Origin: CALOCY01 sp942491975
GTDB taxonomy: Bacteria; Bacteroidota; Bacteroidia; Bacteroidales; Prolixibacteraceae
Reading direction: 5' to 3'
Assembly (NCBI GenBank): GCA_942491975.1
Contig: CALOCY010000004.1
Coordinates: 682,001-746,000, forward strand
DNA: 64,000 nt
Shown here: piece by piece, positions 1-8,415 of the stretch
Numbering within the stretch: the stretch's first letter is position 1
Layout of the letters: every line of letters starts with the position of its first letter
Notes under the pieces: model-generated
Seen by the model: only the letters and a program-made list of their open reading frames with translations
Databases searched by the model: none
Told to the model about the DNA's origin: nothing
Program-made: the position numbers and the translations under genes

Positions 1-199
1 CTGCTGTCTCGTCGGGGGTTAATGTCTTTATTTCGAGGGATTTTTTAATAATATCCCTGATCTGTTGTTTATCCGGATTCTTATTGCTCTCAAGCTTTTC
101 AAAAATCTCGCTCTCATCGATAAAGCACTTTCCATCGATCAAAAATTTATCAATCTGATCCTGCTTTATTACCGATTTTACCCAGTCACTTGTTTTCAC
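1..199 (-). CDS. hydG: [FeFe]-hydrogenase maturase HydG, N-terminal fragment (gene runs off the left edge)
   Basis: The minus strand is open from 241 to base 1; the first usable start is GTG at 199-197, giving 66 codons before the edge. The visible part reads like the N-terminal helical region of HydG: FIDESEIFEKLESNKNPDK, then a block ending KSLEIKTLTPDETA. HydG is a radical-SAM tyrosine lyase that makes CO and cyanide ligands for the H-cluster. The radical-SAM CxxxCxxC motif would lie beyond the edge and is not seen. Two hydrogenase modules immediately upstream on the same strand support the call. A hairpin at 551-576 separates it from hydA, so it probably has its own promoter. A ThiH-like paralogue is the main alternative. 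Confidence 0.72.
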   Translation of the reverse strand, partial: MKTSDWVKSVIKQDQIDKFLIDGKCFIDESEIFEKLESNKNPDKQQIRDIIKKSLEIKTLTPDETA

Positions 200-460
200 T
201 GTAGTGCTTGTTTTATTTGACGATATAAAGATAATTCTGTTTCAGACAAAAAAGTATGATAAAAGACAAACAACGCGGGAATGAAATTGTTTTTTAACAT
301 GGAATAAAAGATTGCAGGATTTTTAGACTACAAGACGATTAGAAAAAATATGCATGGGTGTTAGTCGGGAATTTATTCATGCGTATTTGGCAGGGCTTTT
401 TGATATGCCAGTTTATCCGTGCATTTCGAAAATATTTTGGGAAATAACTGTGTATTACAG

Positions 461-490
461 GGATGTCATCTTTCTAAAAAGATGACATCC
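461..490. repeat. Perfect 13-bp inverted repeat (hairpin) of unknown role
   Basis: Left arm GGATGTCATCTTT (461-473), four-base loop CTAA, right arm AAAGATGACATCC (478-490). It lacks a strong T-run on either strand, so it is a weak terminator candidate. It could be a processing site, an operator, or the terminator of a small transcript. Confidence 0.6.
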
Positions 491-550
491 TTCAGCTATT
501 TTGTAATATTTATTCCCTGTCAGGTTTGACGTATGAAATAAAGGGCAAAA

Positions 551-576
551 AAAACACGGGCTTCAGCCCGTGTTTT
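551..576 (-). terminator. Rho-independent terminator after hydA (module 1)
   Basis: Stem AAAACACGGGC (551-561) pairs with GCCCGTGTTTT (566-576) around a 4-base loop. Read on the minus strand it lies just past the hydA stop at 586 and is followed by a T-run. Confidence 0.9.
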
Positions 577-585
577 TTAATTTAT

Positions 586-2376
586 CTAGTAACGCTGACG
601 CGGAACATACTTGGTGTGGAGCAGATCGTGTGCTTTTTTGCTGTGTGGTTCTCCCAGGAAGTCAGCGTATATCTTTGTGACTTCCGGATTCTCGTGTGAT
701 TTACGTAATGACATGCCCATATCTTCGGCATAAATAGCCTCTGCGCGTTTTTGCCTGATTTCAGGATTGGTTGGAATAGGTTGCCCGCCGCCCCCAAGGC
801 ATCCGCCCGGACAAGCCATCACCTCAATAAAGTGATAATCGGCAGTACCGGCTTTGATGGCATCCATAACTTTCTTGGCATTTACCAAACCGTGTGCAAC
901 AGCACATTTCAACTCTACGCCATCAAGGAATTTCCACTCATCGACAGGATTTTCAATTTTCACCGATGCTTCACGAACACCTTCCATACCCCTTACGGCA
1001 GTAATGTTGAGGTTTTCGAACGGTACTTCACGACCGGTTACCAATTCATAGGCTGTACGCAGTGCTGCTTCCATAACACCTCCGGTAGCACCGAAAATAA
1101 CAGCTGCACCGGTTGATTCACCCATCAGCTTGTCATATTTTGACTCTTCCAGACCGGCAAATTCGATACCTGCCTGTTTGATCATGATAGCCAATTCGCG
1201 GGTAGTCAATACATAGTCTACGTCACGGTAACCACTGTCCAGCATTTCAGGACGGCTGGCTTCAAATTTTTTGGCTGTACATGGCATAATTGATACGGAA
1301 ACGATATTTTTAGGATCAATCTTCCGTTTTTCAGGATAGTATGTTTTTGCCAGTGCACCAAACATTTGTTGAGGCGACTTACATGTTGAGAGGTTGCCCA
1401 GGTATTCAGGGTACATGTGTTCGATGTATTTGATCCACCCCGGAGAACATGACGTTGCCAATGGCAGTTTTACATCAGGATCTTTGTCAACCAATGCATG
1501 TTTCAGACGGTGGAGCAGCTCTGTGCCTTCTTCCATAATGGTAAGGTCGGCAGTAAAGTCAGTATCAAGAACAGCGTCAAAACCTAAACGTTTCAGTGCA
1601 GATACCATTTTCCCGGTAACGCGTTCTCCCGGTTTAAACCCGAGTTCTTCACCCAAACCGATACGTACGGCAGGAGCTGTTTGTACAACTACATGTTTTT
1701 CAGGATCAGCAATTGCATTCCATACGTCCTCAATGTAGTTTTGCTCAACTAGTGCACCGGTAGGACAGTGGTTCACACACTGTCCGCAATTGGTACAAAC
1801 CACATCAATAATAGGTTTCTCGAAGAATGTAGAAATCTTCATTTCGTCACCTTTATGGGCTACAGTAAGTGCATTTACCCCCTGTAGCTCGGCACATGTA
1901 CGTACACATCGCTGACAACGGATGCAGCGACTGTCGTCTTTCATAATTGATGGTGAGAAATTATCAATGGTATAACATTGTGAAGGTACGAGGTCAATAA
2001 ACTCCTGGTTGATGATCTTATATTCAGCAGCCAGATCCTGTAGCTCACAGTTACCGTTTTTATAACATTTTGTACACTCTGCATTGTGTTCGGCCAGCAG
2101 TAGCTCAATAATATGCTTGCGTGCGTTCCGGACTTTAAGGCTATTGGTCATTAATTCCATACCTTCATTTACCGGTGTGGCACATGCAGCAGGTAACCGC
2201 TTGGTGCCTACCTGCTCAACCACGCATACACGGCAGTTACCTGCAATGCAAAGGTCTTTGTGGTAGCATAATGTAGGGATTTTAATGTTCAGTTGTTCTG
2301 CAGCATCCAGAATTGTGGTATTTTCTTCCACTCTCAGTGGAATACCGTTTATAGTGATGTTCACTTTTTCACTCAT
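586..2376 (-). CDS. hydA: NADH-linked [FeFe]-hydrogenase catalytic subunit HydA, module 1 (TSCSPGW variant)
   Basis: A 596-residue trimeric-type HydA that reduces protons to, or oxidises, H2 at an H-cluster. Domains in order: complex I-like [2Fe-2S] (Cys37, 43, 48, 51 region), a His/Cys [4Fe-4S] motif (HNAECTKC...NGNCELQ), two ferredoxin [4Fe-4S] motifs (CIRCQRCVRTC and CTNCGQCVNHCP), the catalytic domain, and a C-terminal small-subunit segment. H-cluster loops: L1 TSCSPGW (Ser311), L2 MPCTAKKFE (about 364), L3 EVMACPGGCLGGGG. The second Cys of canonical TSCCP is Ser here. It lacks the extra C-terminal [2Fe-2S] domain of Thermotoga HydA. Last gene of the hydC-hydB-hydA operon, 26 bp after hydB, with a terminator behind it. 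There is no signal peptide, so it is cytoplasmic. Confidence 0.93.
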   Translation of the reverse strand: MSEKVNITINGIPLRVEENTTILDAAEQLNIKIPTLCYHKDLCIAGNCRVCVVEQVGTKRLPAACATPVNEGMELMTNSLKVRNARKHIIELLLAEHNAECTKCYKNGNCELQDLAAEYKIINQEFIDLVPSQCYTIDNFSPSIMKDDSRCIRCQRCVRTCAELQGVNALTVAHKGDEMKISTFFEKPIIDVVCTNCGQCVNHCPTGALVEQNYIEDVWNAIADPEKHVVVQTAPAVRIGLGEELGFKPGERVTGKMVSALKRLGFDAVLDTDFTADLTIMEEGTELLHRLKHALVDKDPDVKLPLATSCSPGWIKYIEHMYPEYLGNLSTCKSPQQMFGALAKTYYPEKRKIDPKNIVSVSIMPCTAKKFEASRPEMLDSGYRDVDYVLTTRELAIMIKQAGIEFAGLEESKYDKLMGESTGAAVIFGATGGVMEAALRTAYELVTGREVPFENLNITAVRGMEGVREASVKIENPVDEWKFLDGVELKCAVAHGLVNAKKVMDAIKAGTADYHFIEVMACPGGCLGGGGQPIPTNPEIRQKRAEAIYAEDMGMSLRKSHENPEVTKIYADFLGEPHSKKAHDLLHTKYVPRQRY

Positions 2377-2402
2377 AATTACATGTTTTTTGGTGTTACC
2401 AA

Positions 2403-3590
2403 TTAGAATACCATTTCTTCCCAGAAATTACCAACAATAGAAGAGAAAGAGTTTGCTACCGACTGTCCCAATCCACATTTAGACGTGAGTTGCATGTTTT
2501 CACTCAGGCGAAGCAGCTTGTCAAGGTATGATGCAGGTTTTTCTCCTTTTTTCACAGCATGTATCCCTTTGTAAAGTTGCTGGCAACCCACACGACAAGG
2601 GGTACATTGTCCACATGACTCTTCTTTGAAGAAATCAAGGTAATTGTTTAACACGTTGAACATGGAACGAGAGCTATTGAAAAGCATCATCGATCCCCCG
2701 GTAGGCAATGAAACACCTGTAAGGCTGCCTTCGAATCCAATTTGTGTCTCTTTAAAACGTTTGCGTGGTACCAGGAACCCTGATGCCCCGCCTACCTGTA
2801 CAGCTTTGGTATCACCATCGCCAAACTCATCAACAAAGTCTTGCAGGCTCATACCCAACTCTAGCTCGTAAATACCTGCAATGGGCGTGTCACCGGAGAT
2901 AGAGAATAATTTTGTTCCCCTTGAATACTGTACCCCAAGGTCACGGAATTTTTTTGCCCCATACTGGAATATGGTATAGGTGTGTGCCAGTGTTTCAACA
3001 TTGTTGATCACAGTTGGTTTTCCCATATAACCGGCAACGGTTGGGAATGGTGGCTTGTTGCGAGGCTCGCCACGTTTTCCTTCCATTGATTCGAATAGTG
3101 CGGTTTCTTCACCACAGATGTAAGCACCGCTACCCATGAATATGTTGATGTTGAATTCGAAACCGAGTTCTTTACAGTAAGCGGTAAACTCGTTAATTGC
3201 ATTTTCAAGGGATTTTTGCAGGAATTTATATTCACCACGCAGGTAGATATATCCTTCGCTTGCCCCGATTACATAACCACATATCGCCATCGAAGCGAGT
3301 ACTTTATGCGGGACCTGTGTTAAAATTTCACGGTCTTTAAATGTTCCGGGTTCACCTTCATCTGCATTACAGATGATGTATTTTACGTCTGCATCAATTT
3401 CTGATGTCAGTTTCCATTTCAAACCTGTAGGGAATCCTGCTCCCCCACGTCCTTTTAGCTCAGAAGTCATTAAACTGTTAATGATCTCCTGCTTGTTTGT
3501 TTTAAGGGTTTTTGATAAAATCTGTTTCCAGTTATTCTCGTTTTTGAAAATAAGGTCAACCCTTTTTAATTGATATGTAGTTGCTGTCAT
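2403..3590 (-). CDS. hydB: NuoF-like diaphorase subunit HydB, short form, module 1
   Basis: A 395-residue NuoF/HoxF-type flavoprotein that passes electrons between NAD(H) and the hydrogenase Fe-S chain. It shows the FMN/NADH site (GRGGAGFPTGLKW near 48; ICNADEGEPGTFKDRE), the GSGAYICGEETALFESMEG loop, and the C-terminal cluster motif ESCGQCTPCRVG with a later Cys. It lacks both the N-terminal thioredoxin-like [2Fe-2S] domain and the C-terminal pair of [4Fe-4S] clusters found in bifurcating HydB; the module 2 paralogue keeps the latter. It begins 18 bp after hydC and is 26 bp from hydA. I infer a simpler NADH-to-hydrogenase electron path than in module 2. Confidence 0.9.
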   Translation of the reverse strand: MTATTYQLKRVDLIFKNENNWKQILSKTLKTNKQEIINSLMTSELKGRGGAGFPTGLKWKLTSEIDADVKYIICNADEGEPGTFKDREILTQVPHKVLASMAICGYVIGASEGYIYLRGEYKFLQKSLENAINEFTAYCKELGFEFNINIFMGSGAYICGEETALFESMEGKRGEPRNKPPFPTVAGYMGKPTVINNVETLAHTYTIFQYGAKKFRDLGVQYSRGTKLFSISGDTPIAGIYELELGMSLQDFVDEFGDGDTKAVQVGGASGFLVPRKRFKETQIGFEGSLTGVSLPTGGSMMLFNSSRSMFNVLNNYLDFFKEESCGQCTPCRVGCQQLYKGIHAVKKGEKPASYLDKLLRLSENMQLTSKCGLGQSVANSFSSIVGNFWEEMVF

Positions 3591-3608
3591 GATTGGCGAT
3601 TTTATTGA

Positions 3609-4079
3609 TTAGTCGTTTCGCTTCATGTATTCACCAAGTATTTCGCGGGTTTTTTCCGGAGTGAGTTCGGTGTATACTTCATCATTGATTAACATTGCCG
3701 GTGCTTTGTGACACCATCCCAGACAGTTTGTTTCCAAAAATGAAAACTTTTCGTCAGGAGTAGTTTCTCCATGCTTGATTTTAAGCATATCCTCAATAGC
3801 CAACAAAATCTGGTTTTTGCCTTTCATGTCACATGTAATGGTTTTGCACACCCTGATGATGTATTTTCCCATTTTTTTGTGTTCAAGGAAAGAGTAGAAA
3901 CTGGCTGTGCCAAAAACATCTGCTGCCGGCATATCCAACTCCTTGGCAATCTCAATCATTGCAAATTCCGAAAGGAAACTTTCCTGCTCAACAACACCTT
4001 GCAAAATTGGTAGTAAGCTCCTTTGTTCTCGTCCGTGTCTGTTGGCAAGATCTTTAACTAGTGCTTGCGTAGAGTTCAT
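3609..4079 (-). CDS. hydC: NuoE-like [2Fe-2S] subunit HydC, module 1
   Basis: A 156-residue NuoE/24-kDa family protein. It has an N-terminal helical bundle (to about residue 75) and a thioredoxin-fold [2Fe-2S] domain with ligands in VCKTITC and NCLGWC. In trimeric hydrogenases this subunit sits beside the flavin subunit. First gene of the module 1 operon. It is markedly diverged from the module 2 HydC (166 aa, which has CMGTACYVRG), so the two modules are not a recent duplication. Palindromes 35-150 bp upstream may be operators. Confidence 0.9.
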   Translation of the reverse strand: MNSTQALVKDLANRHGREQRSLLPILQGVVEQESFLSEFAMIEIAKELDMPAADVFGTASFYSFLEHKKMGKYIIRVCKTITCDMKGKNQILLAIEDMLKIKHGETTPDEKFSFLETNCLGWCHKAPAMLINDEVYTELTPEKTREILGEYMKRND

Positions 4080-4112
4080 TATTAAATTTTTTAAATAAAG
4101 ATTTAGATATAA

Positions 4113-4126
4113 TATAGTTTACTATA
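4113..4126. promoter_or_regulatory. Palindrome TATAGT-TT-ACTATA upstream of hydC (module 1)
   Basis: A perfect 6+6 dyad centred about 40 bp upstream of the module 1 hydC start. Its position suits a transcription-factor site, but no regulator can be named. Confidence 0.4.
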
Positions 4127-4210
4127 GAATGCTGTGTTTTTTCAATAGTAACAAAGGCTTTTAGCCGTAAGGTAAAATTCAAAAAAATGCAAACAAATTT
4201 AATTGTTTTT

Positions 4211-4227
4211 TGCCTTTACTAAAGGCA
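4211..4227. promoter_or_regulatory. 17-bp perfect palindrome upstream of module 1
   Basis: TGCCTTTA-C-TAAAGGCA is perfectly symmetric and lies about 140 bp upstream of hydC. It is a candidate operator or upstream activator site, and differs from the palindrome at 4113. Confidence 0.4.
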
Positions 4228-4508
4228 GAGAATATAGGATCAATTCAAAACTTAGCCGCTGAATATACGAATAATGAAAATGAACTAATCTGGCCGATTT
4301 AATGTCGTAAAACATCATGATATTTATCAGAGTATGAAAATAATTCGGGCATGTCGATAATTAATTGATTGTGAGTATATTTGATATTGTTTTGAGGCAT
4401 TCTTTCGGAGATCCAAAGAGGTGTGGTGATATTATTGTTATTTGGATTTAATTAAAAGAAGGGGATGCGGGGATATGATACGGGTTTAGCAGGTGAAATA
4501 TTAATCAG

Positions 4509-4542
4509 AAAGCCCTGCTCGGAGATGGACGAACAGGGCTTT
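4509..4542 (-). terminator. Terminator after hydrogenase module 2
   Basis: Stem AAAGCCCTG (4509-4517) with CAGGGCTTT (4534-4542), 16-base loop. On the minus strand it follows the hydC stop at 4566 and leads into a short T-rich stretch. Confidence 0.85.
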
Positions 4543-4565
4543 TAGTTTTATGTAACCGGATAAGT

Positions 4566-5066
4566 TTATTCAACGTTTGTTGAACATCCCTCCTGGTATT
4601 CGGCAATAATCTTACGAACCTGTTGCGGGGCAACGCGTCCGTAAACCTTTTCACCTACCAATACAACAGGGGCCAATCCACATGCACCTACACAACGCAG
4701 GCTACTTAATGAAAATACCCCGTTGGCTGTGGTTTGCCCCACGTCAATTTTAAGCTGACGTTTGAACTCGTCAAGTACCTGGTCGGCACCCCTGACATAA
4801 CAGGCTGTACCCATACATATAGAGATGGGATGTTCCCCTTTAGGGATCATGCTGAAAAATGAATAGAAAGAAACAACACCATATACTTTGGCTACAGAAG
4901 TGTTTAACTCGTTAGCGATAAGTTCCTGTACTTCTGCCGGAAGATACCCGTACTTATCCTGTACGTTATGTAGCACATTGATGAGTTCGTTTTCTTTATT
5001 ATCATATTTTGCGCAGATTTCTTTCACCTGATTAATGGTGTTTTCTGCTAATTTGATTTTTGGCAT
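4566..5066 (-). CDS. hydC: NuoE-like [2Fe-2S] subunit HydC, module 2
   Basis: A 166-residue NuoE-family subunit. The N-terminal helices (VKEICAKYDNKENELINVL) precede a thioredoxin-fold [2Fe-2S] domain whose four ligands are in ICMGTACYVRG and RCVGACGLAP. Last gene of the module 2 operon (ferredoxin, hydB, hydA, hydC), 33 bp after hydA and followed by a strong hairpin. Its order within the operon differs from module 1, where hydC comes first. Function: electron relay or structural partner of HydB in the NAD(H)-linked hydrogenase. Confidence 0.92.
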   Translation of the reverse strand: MPKIKLAENTINQVKEICAKYDNKENELINVLHNVQDKYGYLPAEVQELIANELNTSVAKVYGVVSFYSFFSMIPKGEHPISICMGTACYVRGADQVLDEFKRQLKIDVGQTTANGVFSLSSLRCVGACGLAPVVLVGEKVYGRVAPQQVRKIIAEYQEGCSTNVE

Positions 5067-5099
5067 AACAAATCGTTTTATCGTTTATAAACGGTGTTA

Positions 5100-6866
5100 T
5101 TATGATTCTATCTTTTTACTCCTGTCAAAGTATTCAGTGTGGAGCAGATGATGTGCTTTTTCGCTCAGCGGTTCACCTAAAAACTCTTTGTACAACTCTT
5201 TGATATAAGGGTTTTCGTGTGATTTACGTATTGGCTTGTTAGCATCTTCACGGTAGATCGCTTCAGCACGTTTTCTCAAGACGGAATCGTCTCCATGATG
5301 GTAAGGCTGGCCTCCGCCACCAATACATCCTCCCGGGCACGACATAATTTCGATGGCGTGGAAATGTGATTTTCCGGAACGGATATCTTCAAGCAGCTTG
5401 CGGGCATTACCCAATCCGTGCGCAATACCAATTCGCAGATCAAACCCATCCAGATCAATGGTAGCTTCGCGTATGCCTTCCATTCCGCGTAGCTCTTTGA
5501 AATCGACATTTTCAAGCGCTTTTCCGGTTTGGATTTCGTAAGCTGTACGAACCGCAGCTTCAATTACACCACCGGTAGCTCCAAAAATCACGCCTGCGCC
5601 GGTTGATGCCCCCATCGGGTTATCAAAATCCTCTTCAGGAAGTGCGTTGAAATCAAGGTTTGCCAGTTTAATTAACGATGCCAGTTCCCGGGTAGTCAAT
5701 GCGAAATCAACATCAGGATTGTTCTCTACAGCAAACTCATCACGTGTACTTTCATATTTTTTAGCCACACAAGGCATAATTGAAACCACAACCAGATCTT
5801 CACGTTTCACACCTATCTTTTCGGTAAAATAGTTTTTGGCAATAGCCCCGAACATCTGTTGTGGCGAACGTGCAGTTGATGGGATATCAACCATGTCCGG
5901 GAACTGGTGCTCGAAAAATTTGACCCATGCAGGACAGCAGGAAGTAAGGATAGGCAGCTTTACATCTTTGTCTCCGTCGAGGTGACGGCGCAAACGGCCG
6001 AGGAGTTCAGTTCCCTCTTCCATAATGGTAAGGTCGGCGGCAAAATCAGTGTCAAATACGTGGTTGAAACCCAGACGACGTAATGCTGCAGCCATTTTTC
6101 CGGTTACCAGTGTGCCGGGTTCCATACCAAACTCTTCACCTAAGGCAGCACGCACAGCCGGTGCTGTTTGTACAATAACTGTTTTATTGGAGTCAGATAG
6201 TGCGCGGATAACTGCCCCGGTATGATCAACTTCGGTTAACGCACCTGTCGGGCAAACAGCAACACACTGTCCGCAGTAGGTACATGCCGAATGGTCGAGG
6301 TTCATTTCAAACGCTGTGGCTACAACCGATTCAAAACCACGATTGATGGCAGACAATACACCTACCGTCTGTACATCGTTACACATCATCTCACAACGGC
6401 GGCAAAGGACACATTTGTCCATTTCGCGGATAATTGCCGGAGAAGTATCTTCACGGAAGTGCGATTGTTCGCCTTCATAATGTATTTCGCGGATGCCCAT
6501 TTCCTGGGCAAGATTCTGTAGTTCGCATCCACCTGATTTTGAGCAGGTCAGACAGTCTGCCGGATGATCTGAAAGAATCAGTTCGGTAACGGTGCGACGG
6601 GCATTAATGGCACGCATCGAATGCGTATCTACAATCATGTCTTCTTCTGCTTTTGTTACACATGCAGGAGCGAGTTTTGGACGTCCCTGTACTTCAACAA
6701 CACATACACGACAGCCTCCCGGGCGGTTTTCAATACCCATTCCGTGCAATTTCATGTGGCACAGGGTCGGTATCTTAATTCCGATACCTGCTGCTGCCTC
6801 CAGGATAGTAGCTCCTTCTTTTACTACTACCGGTTTATTATCGATGGTTAATTTAATCATTTCCAT
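5100..6866 (-). CDS. hydA: [FeFe]-hydrogenase catalytic subunit HydA, module 2 (canonical TSCCP)
   Basis: A 588-residue HydA with the same domain plan as module 1: complex I-like [2Fe-2S] domain, His/Cys [4Fe-4S] (HPADCLTCSKSGGCELQ), two ferredoxin clusters (CVLCRRCEMMC and CTYCGQCVAVCP), then the H-cluster domain with L1 TSCCPAW, L2 MPCVAKKYE and L3 EIMSCPGGCIGGGG, all canonical. Start is ATG at 6866; an ATG two codons later is an equal alternative. It sits 27 bp after hydB and 33 bp before hydC. With that HydB and the separate ferredoxin-like subunit it matches the composition of electron-bifurcating hydrogenases, which couple NADH and reduced ferredoxin to H2. Bifurcation itself is inferred. 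Confidence 0.95.
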   Translation of the reverse strand: MEMIKLTIDNKPVVVKEGATILEAAAGIGIKIPTLCHMKLHGMGIENRPGGCRVCVVEVQGRPKLAPACVTKAEEDMIVDTHSMRAINARRTVTELILSDHPADCLTCSKSGGCELQNLAQEMGIREIHYEGEQSHFREDTSPAIIREMDKCVLCRRCEMMCNDVQTVGVLSAINRGFESVVATAFEMNLDHSACTYCGQCVAVCPTGALTEVDHTGAVIRALSDSNKTVIVQTAPAVRAALGEEFGMEPGTLVTGKMAAALRRLGFNHVFDTDFAADLTIMEEGTELLGRLRRHLDGDKDVKLPILTSCCPAWVKFFEHQFPDMVDIPSTARSPQQMFGAIAKNYFTEKIGVKREDLVVVSIMPCVAKKYESTRDEFAVENNPDVDFALTTRELASLIKLANLDFNALPEEDFDNPMGASTGAGVIFGATGGVIEAAVRTAYEIQTGKALENVDFKELRGMEGIREATIDLDGFDLRIGIAHGLGNARKLLEDIRSGKSHFHAIEIMSCPGGCIGGGGQPYHHGDDSVLRKRAEAIYREDANKPIRKSHENPYIKELYKEFLGEPLSEKAHHLLHTEYFDRSKKIES

Positions 6867-6893
6867 TCTTCAGCAAATTTTAATCGGTTATGC

Positions 6894-8381
6894 CTAGACA
6901 ATCTCAATGGCATCGAATTTACATTTCTCATGACAAACACCACATTTGATACAGAGTGACTGATCAATGAAGTGAGGTGCTTTTTTCTCTCCCGAAATAG
7001 CACTTACAGGACAGTTACGGAAGCAGAGTGTACAACCGGTACATTTGTCGGCAATTATCTTGTATTGCATGAGCGATTTACATTGTCCGGCAGGACAACG
7101 TCCGTCTTCTACGTGAGCAATATATTCTTCATCAAAATTATCAAGGGTGGAAATCACGGGATTGGGTGAACTCTGGCCTAAACCACATAGAGACGAATCT
7201 TTGATCACATTTCCTAACAAACGCAGGCGGTCAAGGTCATCTTTTGTCCCTTTCCCTTCAGTGATTTTATGCAGCATTTCATACAGACGCTTGTTTCCGA
7301 TACGGCATGGCGAACATTTTCCGCATGACTCTTCCAATGTAAATTCCAGGTAGAATTTGGCTACCGATACCATACAGTCATCTTCATCCATTACAATCAT
7401 GCCTCCTGATCCCATCATTGAGCCTGCAGCTATAAGATTGTCGAAGTCAATAGGTGTGTCAAGATGATCTTCAGTAAGGCATCCTCCTGACGGGCCACCG
7501 GTTTGGACAGCTTTAAATTTCTTGCCGTCAACAATTCCGCCACCTATATCATAAATAACTTCGCGTAAGGTTGTTCCCATCGGAACTTCAATGAGTCCTA
7601 CGTTGTTTATCTTTCCGGCCAAAGCAAATACTTTAGTGCCTTTGGATTTTTCACTACCAATTTTATTAAACCAATTTGCACCTTTATTAATAATAACAGG
7701 TACATTGGCAAATGTTTCCACGTTGTTTACATTGGTTGGTTTACCAAGGTATCCTTCTGTTGACGGGAATGGTGGTTTAAATGTTGGTTCCCCGCGTAAA
7801 CCCTCCATAGAGTGGATCAATGCAGTCTCTTCACCACAAACGAAAGCTCCCGCACCGTAACGTAATTCAAGGTCGAAGTCAAATCCTGATCCCAGGATAT
7901 CTTTTCCAAGTAAGCCGTATTCACGTGCCTGTCCAAGTGCGATCTTCAGGCGTTCAATGGCCAAAGGATACTCTGCACGGATGTAGATAACACCCTTAGT
8001 GGCACCAATAGCATAACCGCCTATTGCCATTGCTTCAATCACGCTGTGGGGGTCGCCTTCAAGTATTGAACGGTCCATGAATGCTCCCGGATCACCCTCG
8101 TCGGCATTACAAACTATATATTTCTGATCGGCTGTTGGCTTGCGGGTAAGGTCCCATTTTAAACCTGTAGGAAAACCACCTCCTCCGCGACCACGGAGTC
8201 CTGCTGTTTTTATTTCATCGATTACCTGTTCAGGGGCAAGCTCCGATAAACATTTTCCCAGTGCAGCATATCCATCATAAGCAATATATTCATCAATATT
8301 TTCAGGATTGATGATCCCACAGTTACGCAAAGCTATGCGTATCTGTTTTTTGTTAGCATCCATATTTTTTGAATCGGTCAT
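6894..8381 (-). CDS. hydB: NuoF-like subunit HydB with C-terminal 2[4Fe-4S], module 2
   Basis: A 495-residue flavin/NAD(H) subunit. It shows GRGGGGFPTGLKW (about residue 65), the ICNADEGDPGAFMDRS motif, YGAGAFVCGEETALIHSMEG, and the ESCGKCSPCRIG cluster motif. It then adds a C-terminal ferredoxin domain, CTGCTLCFRNCP and CIKCGVCHEKC, with eight Cys ligands for two [4Fe-4S] clusters. The N-terminal thioredoxin-like [2Fe-2S] domain found fused in Thermotoga HydB is instead encoded by the preceding gene, 34 bp upstream. The C-terminal clusters are the proposed ferredoxin entry arm in bifurcating enzymes, and module 1 HydB lacks them. Confidence 0.94.
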   Translation of the reverse strand: MTDSKNMDANKKQIRIALRNCGIINPENIDEYIAYDGYAALGKCLSELAPEQVIDEIKTAGLRGRGGGGFPTGLKWDLTRKPTADQKYIVCNADEGDPGAFMDRSILEGDPHSVIEAMAIGGYAIGATKGVIYIRAEYPLAIERLKIALGQAREYGLLGKDILGSGFDFDLELRYGAGAFVCGEETALIHSMEGLRGEPTFKPPFPSTEGYLGKPTNVNNVETFANVPVIINKGANWFNKIGSEKSKGTKVFALAGKINNVGLIEVPMGTTLREVIYDIGGGIVDGKKFKAVQTGGPSGGCLTEDHLDTPIDFDNLIAAGSMMGSGGMIVMDEDDCMVSVAKFYLEFTLEESCGKCSPCRIGNKRLYEMLHKITEGKGTKDDLDRLRLLGNVIKDSSLCGLGQSSPNPVISTLDNFDEEYIAHVEDGRCPAGQCKSLMQYKIIADKCTGCTLCFRNCPVSAISGEKKAPHFIDQSLCIKCGVCHEKCKFDAIEIV

Positions 8382-8415
8382 ATTATAACATGTTTTTCAA
8401 TCCAAAGTATTAAAA

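Larger units (their letters stand above)
200..585. other. Intergenic stretch between hydG and hydA (module 1)
   Basis: No convincing coding sequence lies in these 386 bases. The stretch holds the hydA terminator hairpin (551-576), a second perfect hairpin (461-490), and AT-rich sequence that should contain the hydG promoter. I could not find a clean TTTG-N19..21-TAnnTTTG promoter for hydG in it. Confidence 0.7.
4080..4565. other. Regulatory intergenic stretch between hydrogenase modules 1 and 2
   Basis: This 486-bp gap has no plausible gene. It contains the module 2 terminator (4509-4542), two palindromes close to the module 1 start (4113-4126 and 4211-4227), and AT-rich sequence that must carry the module 1 promoter. 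No exact -33/-7 pair was found on the minus strand. Confidence 0.65.

Noticed and set aside
751..1116. 121-codon frame opposite hydA of module 1
   Set aside because: It lies antisense to strongly conserved HydA sequence and has no recognisable domain.
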